From contig JAPMTR010000068.1 in NCBI GenBank assembly GCA_026552975.1, positions 1-64,000 on the forward strand: a stretch of 64,000 nucleotides of DNA. Reading direction: 5' to 3'. Origin of the DNA: Candidatus Methanoperedens sp. GTDB lineage: Archaea; Halobacteriota; Methanosarcinia; Methanosarcinales; Methanoperedenaceae. The notes beneath the pieces were generated by a model that was not told where the DNA came from, did no database searches, and saw only the letters and a program-made list of their open reading frames with translations. A program made the position numbers and the translations under genes. Shown here piece by piece: positions 42,229-51,092 of the stretch; positions within the stretch are counted from its first letter, which is position 1, and each line of letters begins with the position of its first letter.

Positions 42229-42932
42229 TTGCGCTCCTGCACATGTTTGTCATATATCGCCCTGCACTGGAGCAGGTTATTGATCTCATTCTCATTCATC
42301 TCATGAGCGATCTTGCCGCCTGTAAGGATTATTGCCCTGTCGCATAACGAAATTCCGTGCTCGATATCATGGGAAATGAGGACTCGTGTCTTATCCTGTG
42401 CATTCGTATCTCCCAGTATCCTGTCAAAAGTTGCGATCGCATGCTGGTCAAGTCCAGTATAAGGTTCATCAAGGAAAAGAATGGGCGGATCATGGATCAG
42501 GGCACGTGCGATCGACAGGCGCTGCTTCATACCCCTTGAAAATGTCCGTACGCGGTCGTTTTTCCTGTAGGTCAATCCAACCTGCTTTAAAAGGTCATCG
42601 ATACGAGCGTCGAGATTATTTGCATCATACATATTTCCGAAGAACCTGAGATTCTCGGCTGCTGTTAATTCATGGTAAAGATATGTATCATGTGAGATGA
42701 CGCCAATTTTCTTCCTGATCTCAATTGGATTTTCTTTGATGTCAAAACCGTCTATCGTAACCTTTCCATATGTAGGACTGACAAGTGTTGCCAGTATCTT
42801 TATGAGCGTGGTTTTTCCTGCCCCGTTCGGCCCGAATATTGTAAGAAATTCACCTTTTTCTATTTTGAGAGTGATATTTCTAAGGACAACATTGGTACCG
42901 AAGGATTTTGATAGTTTTTCTATAGAGATTAT
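42225..42932 (-). CDS. ccmA: Heme exporter ATPase CcmA, start codon unclear
   Basis: The reading carries a complete ABC ATPase: Walker A TIFGPNGAGKTTLIKIL, Q-loop region IGVISHDTYLYHELT, signature FSRGMKQRLSIARAL and Walker B ILFLDEPYTG. No ATG, GTG or TTG lies between the preceding in-frame stop (42954-42956) and Walker A; the first ATG is internal (42632), too late for function. The start given is an ATA at 42932, eight bases after GGAG. An ATG at 42967 is one frame away, so a one-base indel would also restore a normal start (MSLSST...). The identity is secure; the 5' end is not. Confidence 0.85.
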   Translation of the reverse strand: MISIEKLSKSFGTNVVLRNITLKIEKGEFLTIFGPNGAGKTTLIKILATLVSPTYGKVTIDGFDIKENPIEIRKKIGVISHDTYLYHELTAAENLRFFGNMYDANNLDARIDDLLKQVGLTYRKNDRVRTFSRGMKQRLSIARALIHDPPILFLDEPYTGLDQHAIATFDRILGDTNAQDKTRVLISHDIEHGISLCDRAIILTGGKIAHEMNENEINNLLQCRAIYDKHVQERK

Positions 42933-42956
42933 AGGGATTTCTCCTTCGTGGTACTA

Positions 42957-43035
42957 GATAAACTCATACAGGCTTTATATTTTCTCTTTAACCATTAAAT
43001 CTTTAACTAAATACGCTAATTTATAAAATGGTGAT
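42957..43035. promoter_or_regulatory. Divergent promoter region between ccmA and the HPS-RraA gene
   Basis: A TATA-like AAATATAAAG read on the minus strand (42973-42983) is placed to start transcription near the ccmA ribosome site. The plus-strand direction has AT-rich sequence and the ribosome site GGTGAT (43030-43035) before the HPS gene. Confidence 0.45.
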
Positions 43036-43038
43036 ATT

Positions 43039-44313
43039 ATTAAACCAGTCCTTCAGGTAGCTCTCGATATTCTTGAAACAGAACGCGCGATACAGATCGC
43101 AAGAGAAGCAATAGAAGGGGGAGCGGACTGGATCGAGGCAGGAACGCCTCTTATAAAAAGCGAAGGCATGGACTCTGTAAGGAAACTAAAAGCAGCTTTT
43201 CCCGGACATATCATTCTTGCGGATATGAAGACCGTTGACACGGGCGCCATCGAAGTGGAAATGGCAGCCAAAGCCGGTGCTGATATCGTTATAATTCTAG
43301 GAAGTTCAGATAACTCGGTGATCATGGAAGCTATCAGGTCAGCCCGAAAATATGGGATAAAAATAATGGCAGACCTTATCTCCTCAGATGCACCCGCAAA
43401 AAGAGCAAAAGAACTGGCAGAATTGGGGGTCGATTATATTAATATTCATGTGGGGATCGACCAGCAGATGATGGGTAAAGACCCGTTGCATATCCTGAAA
43501 TCGCTCAAAATAAATGTGCCAATCGCTGTCGCAGGAGGCCTTGACTCTAAAAGTGCTGCAGCTGCGGTACTGTCCGGGGCAAGTATTGTCATAGTTGGAG
43601 GAAATATTGTCCGCTCGTCCAATGTTGCAACTTCGGCAAAAGCCATTCGGCAAAGTATTGATAAACCCAAATTATCTCATGATACTGAAAAATCAATGGA
43701 TGAAAAAACCATCGAACTTCTAAAACAGGTATCCACGCCCAATATATCGGATGCAATGCACAGGAAGGGCGCTATGAAGAACATCCATTCGATATGCATC
43801 GGAACAAGAACCGTGGGAAAAGCTGTTACGGTACAAACATTTGAAGGGGATTGGGCGAAGACAGTCGAAGCAATTGACGTCGCCATGGCTGGAGATGTGA
43901 TCGTGATCTATAACGGTAGCCCACATGTAGCGCCATGGGGAGAACTTGCGACATTAAGCTGTATCAATAATGGGGTTGCCGGCGTTGTAATTGACGGTGC
44001 CGTCAGGGATGTTGATGATATCAGGAAAATTAATTTCCCTATTTTTGCAACATCCATCGTACCGAATGCTGGTGAACCAAAAGGTTTTGGTGAAATAAAT
44101 GCCCAGATACAATGCGGTGGGCAGACTGTAAATCCAGGGGATTTCATAGTCGGGGATGACAATGGTGTCGTGGTAATACCTCGTGAGCGTGCTTATGAGA
44201 TCGCGCGAAGGGCTGTTGAAGTTGAGAAGAACGAGCGGCGGATACGCGATGAAATAAAACGGGGAAAAACGCTTTCTGAAGTGTTGTATCTTGAGAAATG
44301 GGAAAAAAATTAA
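43039..44313 (+). CDS. Bifunctional hexulose-6-phosphate synthase / RraA-like protein, ATT start
   Basis: A 424-residue fusion. Residues 1-210 are 3-hexulose-6-phosphate synthase ([53 protein letters not shown]); residues 225-424 are RraA-like ([16 protein letters not shown], then GAVRDVDDI). The domain order is known from methanogens. HPS joins formaldehyde and ribulose-5-phosphate in the ribulose monophosphate route, used in archaea to make pentoses. The expected first codon is ATT at 43039, after GGTGAT; the frame has no ATG before 43168, which would cut into the barrel, and an ATG at 43028 is out of frame by one. Confidence 0.9.
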   Translation: MKPVLQVALDILETERAIQIAREAIEGGADWIEAGTPLIKSEGMDSVRKLKAAFPGHIILADMKTVDTGAIEVEMAAKAGADIVIILGSSDNSVIMEAIRSARKYGIKIMADLISSDAPAKRAKELAELGVDYINIHVGIDQQMMGKDPLHILKSLKINVPIAVAGGLDSKSAAAAVLSGASIVIVGGNIVRSSNVATSAKAIRQSIDKPKLSHDTEKSMDEKTIELLKQVSTPNISDAMHRKGAMKNIHSICIGTRTVGKAVTVQTFEGDWAKTVEAIDVAMAGDVIVIYNGSPHVAPWGELATLSCINNGVAGVVIDGAVRDVDDIRKINFPIFATSIVPNAGEPKGFGEINAQIQCGGQTVNPGDFIVGDDNGVVVIPRERAYEIARRAVEVEKNERRIRDEIKRGKTLSEVLYLEKWEKN

Positions 44314-44339
44314 TTGGAAACGATATGATTATATACTAT

Positions 44340-44419
44340 ATAATCATGTAAATATATTGGTTATGTCCGGTGTGAGTAGTTAAAAACGAAATACATCGAC
44401 CAAAAAATATGAGGTTATT
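44340..44419 (+). promoter_or_regulatory. Promoter region of the DUF2589 operon
   Basis: TATA-like sequences (ATTATATACTATATAATCAT, about 44329-44348, itself nearly palindromic) lie about 75 bases upstream of the ATG. GAGGTTATT precedes the ATG at 44420. Confidence 0.45.
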
Positions 44420-45040
44420 ATGGCAGGTACAGAAGGACAAGAACTATCAAATATAAATTTTGAATCGATGATTGGCGGCCCATTGAATGCCGTCATCAAA
44501 GCTCAGGCACAATCAGCACAAACATCGGTAGATTTTATAAAGAGTGTTGGATTCAATGCGGCTGATGCGGCTGAAAATCCGGGAAAGCCCACAATGGTCA
44601 CTTTCGAATATACGAAAATTATTGAAAAACCAGGTCCGGAAGTTGATGGAAAACCAGGCCCCACGATCCCCACGCCAACAGATATGAAACTGACCGTACC
44701 GATTCTCACGATGCTTCCCATTCCCTACATAAGGGTTGAAGAGGTAACGATCGATTTCAATGCAAAAATAAATTCTGTTGTGGAGTCAACAACGGCATCT
44801 TCGTCTGAGCTAAAGACGTCCCTGGCGGTTAAAGGGGGGTGGGGACCAGTGTCCGCCCAGTTGAAATGCAGTTACAGCTCCAAGAAATCTTCATCCGCGA
44901 CGGATAAAACTGAACGAACTTACAGCCTGGCTATTCATGTTCGTGCAGTTCAGGATGAACTTCCCGCAGGGATGGAAAAACTCCTGGGTATTCTTGAGAA
45001 TAGTATCAAAGAAGTACCGGCAGTTACCCCACCAGCGTGA
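44420..45040 (+). CDS. DUF2589-domain protein
   Basis: A 206-residue protein of the DUF2589 family: IGGPLNAVIKAQAQSAQTSV and DFIKSVGFN at the N-terminus, then beta-rich KLTVPILTMLPIPYIRVEEV with DFNAKI and SLAVKGGWGPVSAQLKCSY, and a Pro-rich end. No signal peptide, membrane segment or catalytic motif. The function of the family is unknown. It opens a three-gene operon whose second member also has the IPIPYI/VPRIRIPEL-type motif. Confidence 0.8.
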   Translation: MAGTEGQELSNINFESMIGGPLNAVIKAQAQSAQTSVDFIKSVGFNAADAAENPGKPTMVTFEYTKIIEKPGPEVDGKPGPTIPTPTDMKLTVPILTMLPIPYIRVEEVTIDFNAKINSVVESTTASSSELKTSLAVKGGWGPVSAQLKCSYSSKKSSSATDKTERTYSLAIHVRAVQDELPAGMEKLLGILENSIKEVPAVTPPA

Positions 45041-45118
45041 TCTAAACTAATAGAATGCGGATATAAAGGGAATTAGAAGTTTCCCTTTACCTGCATTCCT
45101 GAATATGGAGGAGGTAAT

Positions 45119-45796
45119 ATGGCAGATCTTGGTGACCTTTTGGGTTCATTAATGTCCGGAGTAATTCGCGCTCGCAGAATGGCGGATGAACAAACGGCAG
45201 CGCTGGCAGAATACTATAAAACTAACCCGCTCCTCGAAGGTTTGTCGGTCCCTCGCATCCGCATTCCTGAGTTAACCATTGAAATACCCATGCTTATTGA
45301 GAATAATATGGAGGGACAAAACGGGGAGATGGAAGATCCTGCTAAGATCGCAGAGGTAGCAGGCGCACAACTAAGAACAACCCTGTCCAGACACAATATT
45401 AAGATTAATCCGGCTTTTCATCAAGCATTCTTAAATGAGGTAAAAACCCGGCTTGAACTGGTGAAACAAACAAAAGTGCCTATTATGAAAGAAACTGTTG
45501 CGCGCGGGGTGCAAGATGCGTTTGCAGCCACTATGACCAAAATGAAGACGTCCCTGAACGCAACACACAAGGAAGCCATTTCAACAGCTCTTCGTACCGG
45601 GGTATCAAATGTAAGCATTGCTAAAGAACCAGTGGCTTCGAGTATTGATGCCAATATCAGGACAGCAGATGTTAAAGAACAGGCATCAAATACAACCGTC
45701 GTGCGCCTGAAAATAACATTAAAAGAAGAAGGTCTTGAATGGGCTGTACAGGCAAATGAATCCGGGGGCATAGTGCGTACGTTACAGCCAGAATAA
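45119..45796 (+). CDS. DUF2589-associated protein
   Basis: A 225-residue protein (MADLGDLLGSLMSGVIRARR, then LAEYYKTNPLLEGLSVPRIR) of a family that I recall next to DUF2589 genes. The middle is helical (AFLNEVKTRLELVKQTKVPI), and the C-terminus is beta-rich. LSVPRIRIPELTIEIPMLI resembles the PIPYIRVEEVTIDF segment of its neighbour, which suggests a common fold and hetero-assembly. It has a strong ribosome site (GGAGGAGGT). Confidence 0.75.
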   Translation: MADLGDLLGSLMSGVIRARRMADEQTAALAEYYKTNPLLEGLSVPRIRIPELTIEIPMLIENNMEGQNGEMEDPAKIAEVAGAQLRTTLSRHNIKINPAFHQAFLNEVKTRLELVKQTKVPIMKETVARGVQDAFAATMTKMKTSLNATHKEAISTALRTGVSNVSIAKEPVASSIDANIRTADVKEQASNTTVVRLKITLKEEGLEWAVQANESGGIVRTLQPE

Positions 45797-45814
45797 TTAA
45801 AGAAGGTACATAGG

Positions 45815-46420
45815 ATGCAATGTATTCTGAGGGAAAAACTCATGGCTCAGGCTATGAAACTTGCACTTGTCAGCAATGTTTACCGTACCGACAGTAGTCG
45901 TTTCGTGGATGCGTATCTGTCATGGCTGGAAGATTCCCAGAAGGACCTTTCCGCTTTAAGATCGCCCATTAGCATTGTTCTTCAGGCTGAAAAAAGTTCT
46001 TTAACTTCAGTTTTGGATGGGTACATACCTGATAATATTCAAGCAGGAATGAGCGCCCGTAAGATCCAAAAAGCAGTTGCAGCCCAATCCCTGGAAAAAG
46101 TTTCAAAAGAGATATATTCCAAAATAGAAAGCATTGATAATATCCTTGAACAATTCAGCGAGAAATTATGTCACGCTATTACAGTCCTGGCAATCAGGAA
46201 ACCTGAGTTGTATAACAGGCTTCAAGTAAATCAGCAATGTGTAGAAACTATATGGAAAATGCTGGGCAGGACACCGGAGACTATACCAACTTATAGCTAT
46301 TTTTGCGCTAAACTTTCTTCTGCGGATATAAATTACCTGCTTATTGATATCTTGCAAAAAATAGTAAGCAATAAGACTGCTGCCCTTGAAAAAAGCGCTC
46401 AATCATCAAAAGTATGCTAA
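45815..46420 (+). CDS. Third gene of the DUF2589 operon, unknown function
   Basis: A 201-residue helical protein with no recognised family (SNVYRTDSSRFVDAYLSWLE; MSARKIQKAVAAQSLEKVSK; KLSSADINYLLIDILQKIVS). It starts 18 bases after the second gene; an internal ATG at 45842 (MAQAMKLALVSN) is an alternative. Its stop directly abuts the convergent FEN-1 gene. It may be a cytosolic partner of the two beta-rich proteins. Confidence 0.7.
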   Translation: MQCILREKLMAQAMKLALVSNVYRTDSSRFVDAYLSWLEDSQKDLSALRSPISIVLQAEKSSLTSVLDGYIPDNIQAGMSARKIQKAVAAQSLEKVSKEIYSKIESIDNILEQFSEKLCHAITVLAIRKPELYNRLQVNQQCVETIWKMLGRTPETIPTYSYFCAKLSSADINYLLIDILQKIVSNKTAALEKSAQSSKVC

Positions 46421-47437
46421 CTAGAACCACTTATCCAGCGTCTTTTGCCCTTCATCCGACGCCTCAAGCAACCGTTCCACAGCTTTTGATACCCGGGCTT
46501 CTGAGAAATCATGGTCGGCGCAGAGGAACTTCGTTATCGCTTTTCCATCAGCTTTTTTCCATTTTATTTCATAATCTGGCGTGACACCGGGATGGAGAAA
46601 TATATCCTTAATTTCCTGGACATTCTTAATCTCAGTATTCAATTCATGAAGCGTCTCTTCGATGCCACCGTGTTTTTTTATAAGTTTCAACCCCTTTTTC
46701 GGGCCGATACCTTTTATTCCTTCATTAAAATCTGTGCCAACAAGAAGAGCAATATCGACCAGTTGTTCCTGTGAGATCCCGAGAGCTTCAAGTCCTTTAC
46801 CCAGGTCGATAAACTCAGGCTTGATCTCAACGAAGACCCCTGTACCTGCAATTTTTCTTTTTCCTGTTACTGCAAGATTCCTGACAACATATGGGGCCCC
46901 GAACAACAGCGCGTCATAATCCTGTGAACCTGCAGCGTATGCGCTTTTATTCTGCACCATGAAGGCGGCCTGTGCTTCCCCTTCAGATGGCGCCTGGACA
47001 ACGGGAATGCCCATAAATCCAAGCAGGGTCTTTGCATCTTCGATCATGCTGCCTTTTAATCGCGAAGACGCCTGAGCATGTTTAAATGCTGCCTCATCAT
47101 CCCCTCTTGCCCTGGCTTCTTCGAATTTCTCCTGCGCTTCGATCCTTATTTTTTTGCGATCTTCAATTGTTTTATTTTTTAAAATTGGGGGTGTCCCATC
47201 AAAAACAAATATTGGTTTTATACCTTCTTCTATGAGATTCGTAGTCCTATAAAGGAAACCTGACAGGTGGGACGTTACCTCACCATGTGTATCCTTAAGC
47301 GGTGTGCCATCACGCTGGCGGATTATGCTCAGGAACTGGTAAAGGGTATTGAATGCATCAATAGCGATGATTTTACCCTTAAGGTCAGGGAAATCGATCT
47401 CTTTTCTCTCAAAAAGGTCACCGAGGTCAACCCCCAT
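46421..47437 (-). CDS. fen: Flap endonuclease 1
   Basis: A 338-residue FEN-1: N domain MGVDLGDLFERKEIDFPDLK with IAIDAFNTLYQFLS, FVFDGTPP, I domain acidic set EAQAAFMV and SQDYDALLFG, VGTDFNEGIKGIGPKKGLKL, and a C-terminal PCNA-binding box ending QKTLDKWF. It removes 5' flaps in Okazaki processing and repair. Followed by a TsaA-like small gene upstream on the same strand. Confidence 0.97.
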   Translation of the reverse strand: MGVDLGDLFERKEIDFPDLKGKIIAIDAFNTLYQFLSIIRQRDGTPLKDTHGEVTSHLSGFLYRTTNLIEEGIKPIFVFDGTPPILKNKTIEDRKKIRIEAQEKFEEARARGDDEAAFKHAQASSRLKGSMIEDAKTLLGFMGIPVVQAPSEGEAQAAFMVQNKSAYAAGSQDYDALLFGAPYVVRNLAVTGKRKIAGTGVFVEIKPEFIDLGKGLEALGISQEQLVDIALLVGTDFNEGIKGIGPKKGLKLIKKHGGIEETLHELNTEIKNVQEIKDIFLHPGVTPDYEIKWKKADGKAITKFLCADHDFSEARVSKAVERLLEASDEGQKTLDKWF

Positions 47438-47452
47438 AATTTCACCTCAAAA

Positions 47453-47728
47453 TTAACTTCGAAGCCTTACATCGATCACAGAATCATTGTCAGCATTAAT
47501 ACCCTTGACGACCAACAGGTTACCTTTGCGGTTAACCAGTTCAGCCGCAGATACATTGACCTGGTGGTGATCAGAGGAACCCATGTTCTTATGAACGATC
47601 AGCATCTTTGTTCCTTTTTCGATCATCATGTCTCCGAGGACCTTTTCAAAATCGGAATATATCAGGATATCAGCCAATCCCGAATCAGATGATTTGATTA
47701 TACCTATTGGTTCTATTTTTAGATTCAC
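47453..47728 (-). CDS. Short TsaA/TrmO-like protein
   Basis: A 91-residue protein that matches the two ends of the TsaA (TrmO/YaeB) domain: NLKIEPIGIIKSSDS, then SAAELVNRKGNLLVVKGINA and DNDSVIDVRL. The central catalytic RSPxRPNPIG motif and the insertion around it are missing; its place is taken by HKNMGSSDHHQVNVS. It is therefore a shortened, probably non-methylating paralogue. A GTG start (47728) follows a GAGGT-like site. It is 15 bases upstream of fen on the same strand. Confidence 0.6.
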   Translation of the reverse strand: MNLKIEPIGIIKSSDSGLADILIYSDFEKVLGDMMIEKGTKMLIVHKNMGSSDHHQVNVSAAELVNRKGNLLVVKGINADNDSVIDVRLRS

Positions 47729-47815
47729 CTGAAAGACCTCATGAAATATGTTGTGTAAACATGCACCTGGTTTATATCTTTTTCGTAAAGTACCTGATCG
47801 CAGTTATTTAGTTTT

Positions 47816-48739
47816 TTACTTATTGAGTGAAGCTATCCCGGATTTGACTGCATCGGCTGATCGTCCAAGAGCCTTTTCTTCATCGGGGGTCAATTTAAGT
47901 TCCACGATCTCCTCGACCCCGTCTTTTCCAAGTTTTGCCGGGACTCCAAGATAAATATCCCTCCTTCCGTATTCACCATTCAAATATGCACACACAGGCA
48001 GAATTCGTTTCGTGTCCTTTACGATCGCTTCGACCATGTTCGTCACTGCGGCCGAGGGGGCATAGAATGCACTTTGGGTCTTTAATAGATTAACGATCTC
48101 TGCTCCTCCGTTCACCGTCCTTTCAACAAGGCGATCAATAGCGGATTTTGGCATAAGCTCAGTTATCGGGACACCCGTTACAGTTGTAAATCTTGGCAAA
48201 GGTACCATCGTGTCCCCATGCCCCCCAAGCACCATGGCATTGATATCTCTCACAGAGCAGCCCAGTTCCATTGCGACGAACGCTGCAAATCTTCCTGAAT
48301 CAAGGACTCCGCTCATGCCAAACACACGTCCTGGTTCAAAACCGGTGGTTTTCAGGGTCACATAGGTCATTATGTCAAGAGGGTTCGTGACAGTGATAAC
48401 TACTGAATCAGGGGCATAGCGTTTTATGTTATTTGAGACATCAGTAATTATCTTGGTATTAATTTTCAGGAGATCTTCTCTTGTCATTCCGGGTTTTCTC
48501 GCGATCCCTGCTGTTATGACAACCACATCCGAACCTTCGATATCTTTATAATCATTCGTTCCTGTTACCCTTGAATCATAACCAAAAAGCGGACCGGATT
48601 CCATAAGGTCAAGGGCTTTTCCCTGTGGCAACCCCTCAACGATATCAGTAAGGACAACGTCCCCAAGTTCTTTTTCCGCTATTCTTTGCGCTGCTGTTGC
48701 GCCAACCGCGCCGGCGCCGATGATCGTTATTTTTGCCAT
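47816..48739 (-). CDS. mdh: Malate dehydrogenase
   Basis: A 307-residue LDH-like MDH: GAGAVGATAAQRIAEKELGD (NAD fold), substrate loop VITAGIARKPGMTREDLLK with the Arg set for malate/oxaloacetate, VTNPLDIMTYV, and catalytic VLGGHGDTMVPLPR. It interconverts malate and oxaloacetate. Alone on the minus strand, separated from fen by a 90-base gap. Confidence 0.95.
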   Translation of the reverse strand: MAKITIIGAGAVGATAAQRIAEKELGDVVLTDIVEGLPQGKALDLMESGPLFGYDSRVTGTNDYKDIEGSDVVVITAGIARKPGMTREDLLKINTKIITDVSNNIKRYAPDSVVITVTNPLDIMTYVTLKTTGFEPGRVFGMSGVLDSGRFAAFVAMELGCSVRDINAMVLGGHGDTMVPLPRFTTVTGVPITELMPKSAIDRLVERTVNGGAEIVNLLKTQSAFYAPSAAVTNMVEAIVKDTKRILPVCAYLNGEYGRRDIYLGVPAKLGKDGVEEIVELKLTPDEEKALGRSADAVKSGIASLNK

Positions 48740-48830
48740 TTGTATTCTCCTGAGTTAGGGTGTTTATGAGGGATTTATTGAAGATAAGACTTGTGTTCCC
48801 GGATGACTCAATTGTTTAAAAAATACACTG

Positions 48831-49664
48831 CTAGAGGTCATTTAGCCTGTTTTTTTCGAACTCTTTTTTTAATTTTAAAGCATCAACTTCAAGATTCGGG
48901 CTCTCACAAATGATCGTCCCTTGAATAGTAAAATCAGAAAAAGCCGCAGTAAGTTCCCGAAAATTAAAATCAGACTTTTCCAGTTCAAGATGGTTTTTCT
49001 CACCTTTCGCGGAATATTCTATTCCTGAAATATGTGCATGCATATTGTTCAATCCTTCGCGCCCAAGTTTATTCTCAATGGTTCCAAGAATTTGAGTAAA
49101 TTCCTCTGGAGAGTTGTTTTTTCCAAAAATTGCATGAAGATGTGAAAAATCAATACACGGTAAAACACCATCAACCTCAGTAATAGCCAGAACCTCATCA
49201 AGTGTCCCGAACTGCGATATCCGCCCCATAGTCTCAATACGAAGGGTGATATTCAAACCCTCATTATCCATCTGTTCGCGGATCAATATTAATTCTCTTT
49301 TTATGTTATCATAAGCAGCTTCACGCGTATCTTTCTGGATAAAACCAGCATGTATTACTACACTCCTTGCTCCGCATATTTCCCCAATACGCGCAGAATT
49401 AAATATTCTTTCCCTGCTTTTGATCCTTGTTTCATCTTCACCATTTAGATTTATGTAATAAGGGGCATGAACGCTCAATTTTATATCAAGGTCTTTTGCA
49501 AGATTTTCTACTTTTCGTGCAGTCTCTTCTTTCATTTTTACACCATGGACGAATTCAAGCTCCATGCATCCAAGGCCAAGCTCATAAACCCGTTTGATCC
49601 CGGAAAGACTGTCACTGCCAGTTGAGCTTATGGGCGTTCCGGCAGTTCCAAAAAGCAAAACCAC
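48831..49664 (-). CDS. Sugar-phosphate isomerase/AP endonuclease-like TIM barrel protein
   Basis: A 277-residue xylose-isomerase-like TIM barrel of the endonuclease IV superfamily: GTAGTPISSTGSDSLSGIK, LSVHAPYYINLNGED, SVVIHAGF, RIETMGRISQFG, CIDFSHLHA and HAHISGIEYSAKGEKNHLEL. The metal-ligand His, Glu and Asp positions are present. Archaeal members are often annotated as deoxyribonuclease IV. It is two bases from the upstream ferritin-like gene. Confidence 0.85.
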   Translation of the reverse strand: MVLLFGTAGTPISSTGSDSLSGIKRVYELGLGCMELEFVHGVKMKEETARKVENLAKDLDIKLSVHAPYYINLNGEDETRIKSRERIFNSARIGEICGARSVVIHAGFIQKDTREAAYDNIKRELILIREQMDNEGLNITLRIETMGRISQFGTLDEVLAITEVDGVLPCIDFSHLHAIFGKNNSPEEFTQILGTIENKLGREGLNNMHAHISGIEYSAKGEKNHLELEKSDFNFRELTAAFSDFTIQGTIICESPNLEVDALKLKKEFEKNRLNDL

Positions 49665-49666
49665 CT

Positions 49667-50185
49667 TTACCCCTCAAGGGAGGGAGGTGAATAACCGTAC
49701 CATGACCCACCCTGATCAAAATAATACATAGAATCCTCCAGCATTTCTTTATGCTTTCTTTCAATTTGCGCAAGTTTCATAAAAAGATCTTTACTTGAAC
49801 CAACATCTGTTTTTTTGGCAGCGTTTGAATACAGTTCTATTGACCGTTCTTCTGTTCTGATACCAAGTTTTAGGACATCTACGGTCTCTTTTACATTCAA
49901 AGATTTATGAGATTCTGGAAAAATGCTATTTGCCTTTTCCTTATTCGTTGCATCATCATCTCTGGCATCAAAAGGCATTACAGCGATCTTATTATATTCA
50001 TTTTCAAGAAGCATCAGATGTTCTTCTTCATCTCTTGAAAGTCCCCTGAATATCGACCTGGCATTTTCATCTTCAATAAGATCACTGAATCTCAAATAAT
50101 ATTCCCTGCCATATATCTCGATAGATATCGCCTCTTTAAGTATATTAATGAGCATTACATTTTTTTCGTCCGTATGGGTCACCAT
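49667..50185 (-). CDS. Ferritin-like/rubrerythrin-type di-iron protein
   Basis: A 172-residue four-helix ferritin-like protein. The two halves carry E...ExxH-type ligands: KEAISIEIYGREYYLRF with SRDEEEHLMLLENEY, and LGIRTEERSIELYSNA with LAQIERKHKEMLED. There is no rubredoxin domain. It probably acts on peroxide or iron. It is transcribed just ahead of the endonuclease IV-like gene, so both may serve oxidative damage protection. Confidence 0.85.
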   Translation of the reverse strand: MVTHTDEKNVMLINILKEAISIEIYGREYYLRFSDLIEDENARSIFRGLSRDEEEHLMLLENEYNKIAVMPFDARDDDATNKEKANSIFPESHKSLNVKETVDVLKLGIRTEERSIELYSNAAKKTDVGSSKDLFMKLAQIERKHKEMLEDSMYYFDQGGSWYGYSPPSLEG

Positions 50186-50268
50186 TTAAAAGTTGACCCT
50201 ATAGGTAATAAAGATTGGTATGTAAGTTTATAATAAGGAGTATAACCATTTGATTTAAGCAAGTAACC

Positions 50269-51084
50269 ATGACAGTCCAACCTAAAGTTAAAAACTACAT
50301 GACAACGGAAGTAGATACCGTTTCCCCGGAAAATTCTGTAAAGGACGTAATAGATTTGATCAAAATGACCGGGCACGATGGTTTTCCTGTAGTTGAATAC
50401 GGAAAAGTCACAGGATATGTATCGGCAATGGGTTTGCTTGAAAAAGCACTGGATGAAAAGATATCCTGTGTAATGAGCAAGGATGTTCTGGTCGCAGATA
50501 CTGAAATGGAGATGAGGGATGTAGCTCGCGTAATATTCAGGTCTGGTAAATCAAAATTACCTGTTGTTGATACAGAAGGACATCTCCGGGGTATTATTAC
50601 AAATTCAGATGTTATTCGCTCTCATATAGAACGTACAAGCCCGCAAAAGGTCTGGACGCTAAAAAAGACACTTGAAACAATACACAATATCCATGTTGAT
50701 GTGATCCATGAAACAGTACACATTGATGAACTCGTCCCGACCCAGCCCAAGGTCTATGCAGACGAGCTTGATGGAAGGATATATGAATTGAAAAAAGGCC
50801 TGGCTGAACCAATAGTCGTCATCAAGAAAAGCAATAGACTGATCCTTGTAGATGGCCATCACAGGGTAATTGCTGCCAGGAAACTTGGTATCAAGAGTAT
50901 GGATGCTTATGTTATACCCATCGGTGATGAAGTACATCTGGGTATGGAAAAAACGGCCAGATCATCAGGCCTTCATACGATGTCGGATGTAAGAATACTT
51001 GACTATGCCAGGCATCCTCTTATTGAGATCACAAAAAGGCTTAAAAAAGATGATGAGAATGGGATGACCAATATTGGTCAATAA
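50269..51084 (+). CDS. CBS-domain pair fused to a ParB/SerK-like domain
   Basis: A 271-residue protein with two CBS motifs (YMTTEVDTVSPENSVKDVID; CVMSKDVLVADTEMEMRDVA), then a ParB-like domain (LVPTQPKVYADELDGRIYEL; LILVDGHHRVIAARKLGIKS). DGHHR is typical of ParB/Srx-fold kinases such as SerK and SbnI as well as ParB CTPases. It may be a nucleotide-sensing serine kinase or DNA-bound regulator. It is divergent from the ferritin-like gene and convergent with the CBS-HTH gene. Confidence 0.85.
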   Translation: MTVQPKVKNYMTTEVDTVSPENSVKDVIDLIKMTGHDGFPVVEYGKVTGYVSAMGLLEKALDEKISCVMSKDVLVADTEMEMRDVARVIFRSGKSKLPVVDTEGHLRGIITNSDVIRSHIERTSPQKVWTLKKTLETIHNIHVDVIHETVHIDELVPTQPKVYADELDGRIYELKKGLAEPIVVIKKSNRLILVDGHHRVIAARKLGIKSMDAYVIPIGDEVHLGMEKTARSSGLHTMSDVRILDYARHPLIEITKRLKKDDENGMTNIGQ

Positions 51085-51092
51085 TTATTATC

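Noticed and set aside
42225-42632. A short 135-residue CcmA beginning at an internal ATG
   Set aside because: This start omits Walker A, which is encoded intact upstream in the same frame.
43168-44313. HPS-RraA protein starting at the ATG at 43168
   Set aside because: It would remove the first barrel strand ([12 protein letters not shown]) and the [10 protein letters not shown] motif, both present upstream in the same frame after a ribosome site.
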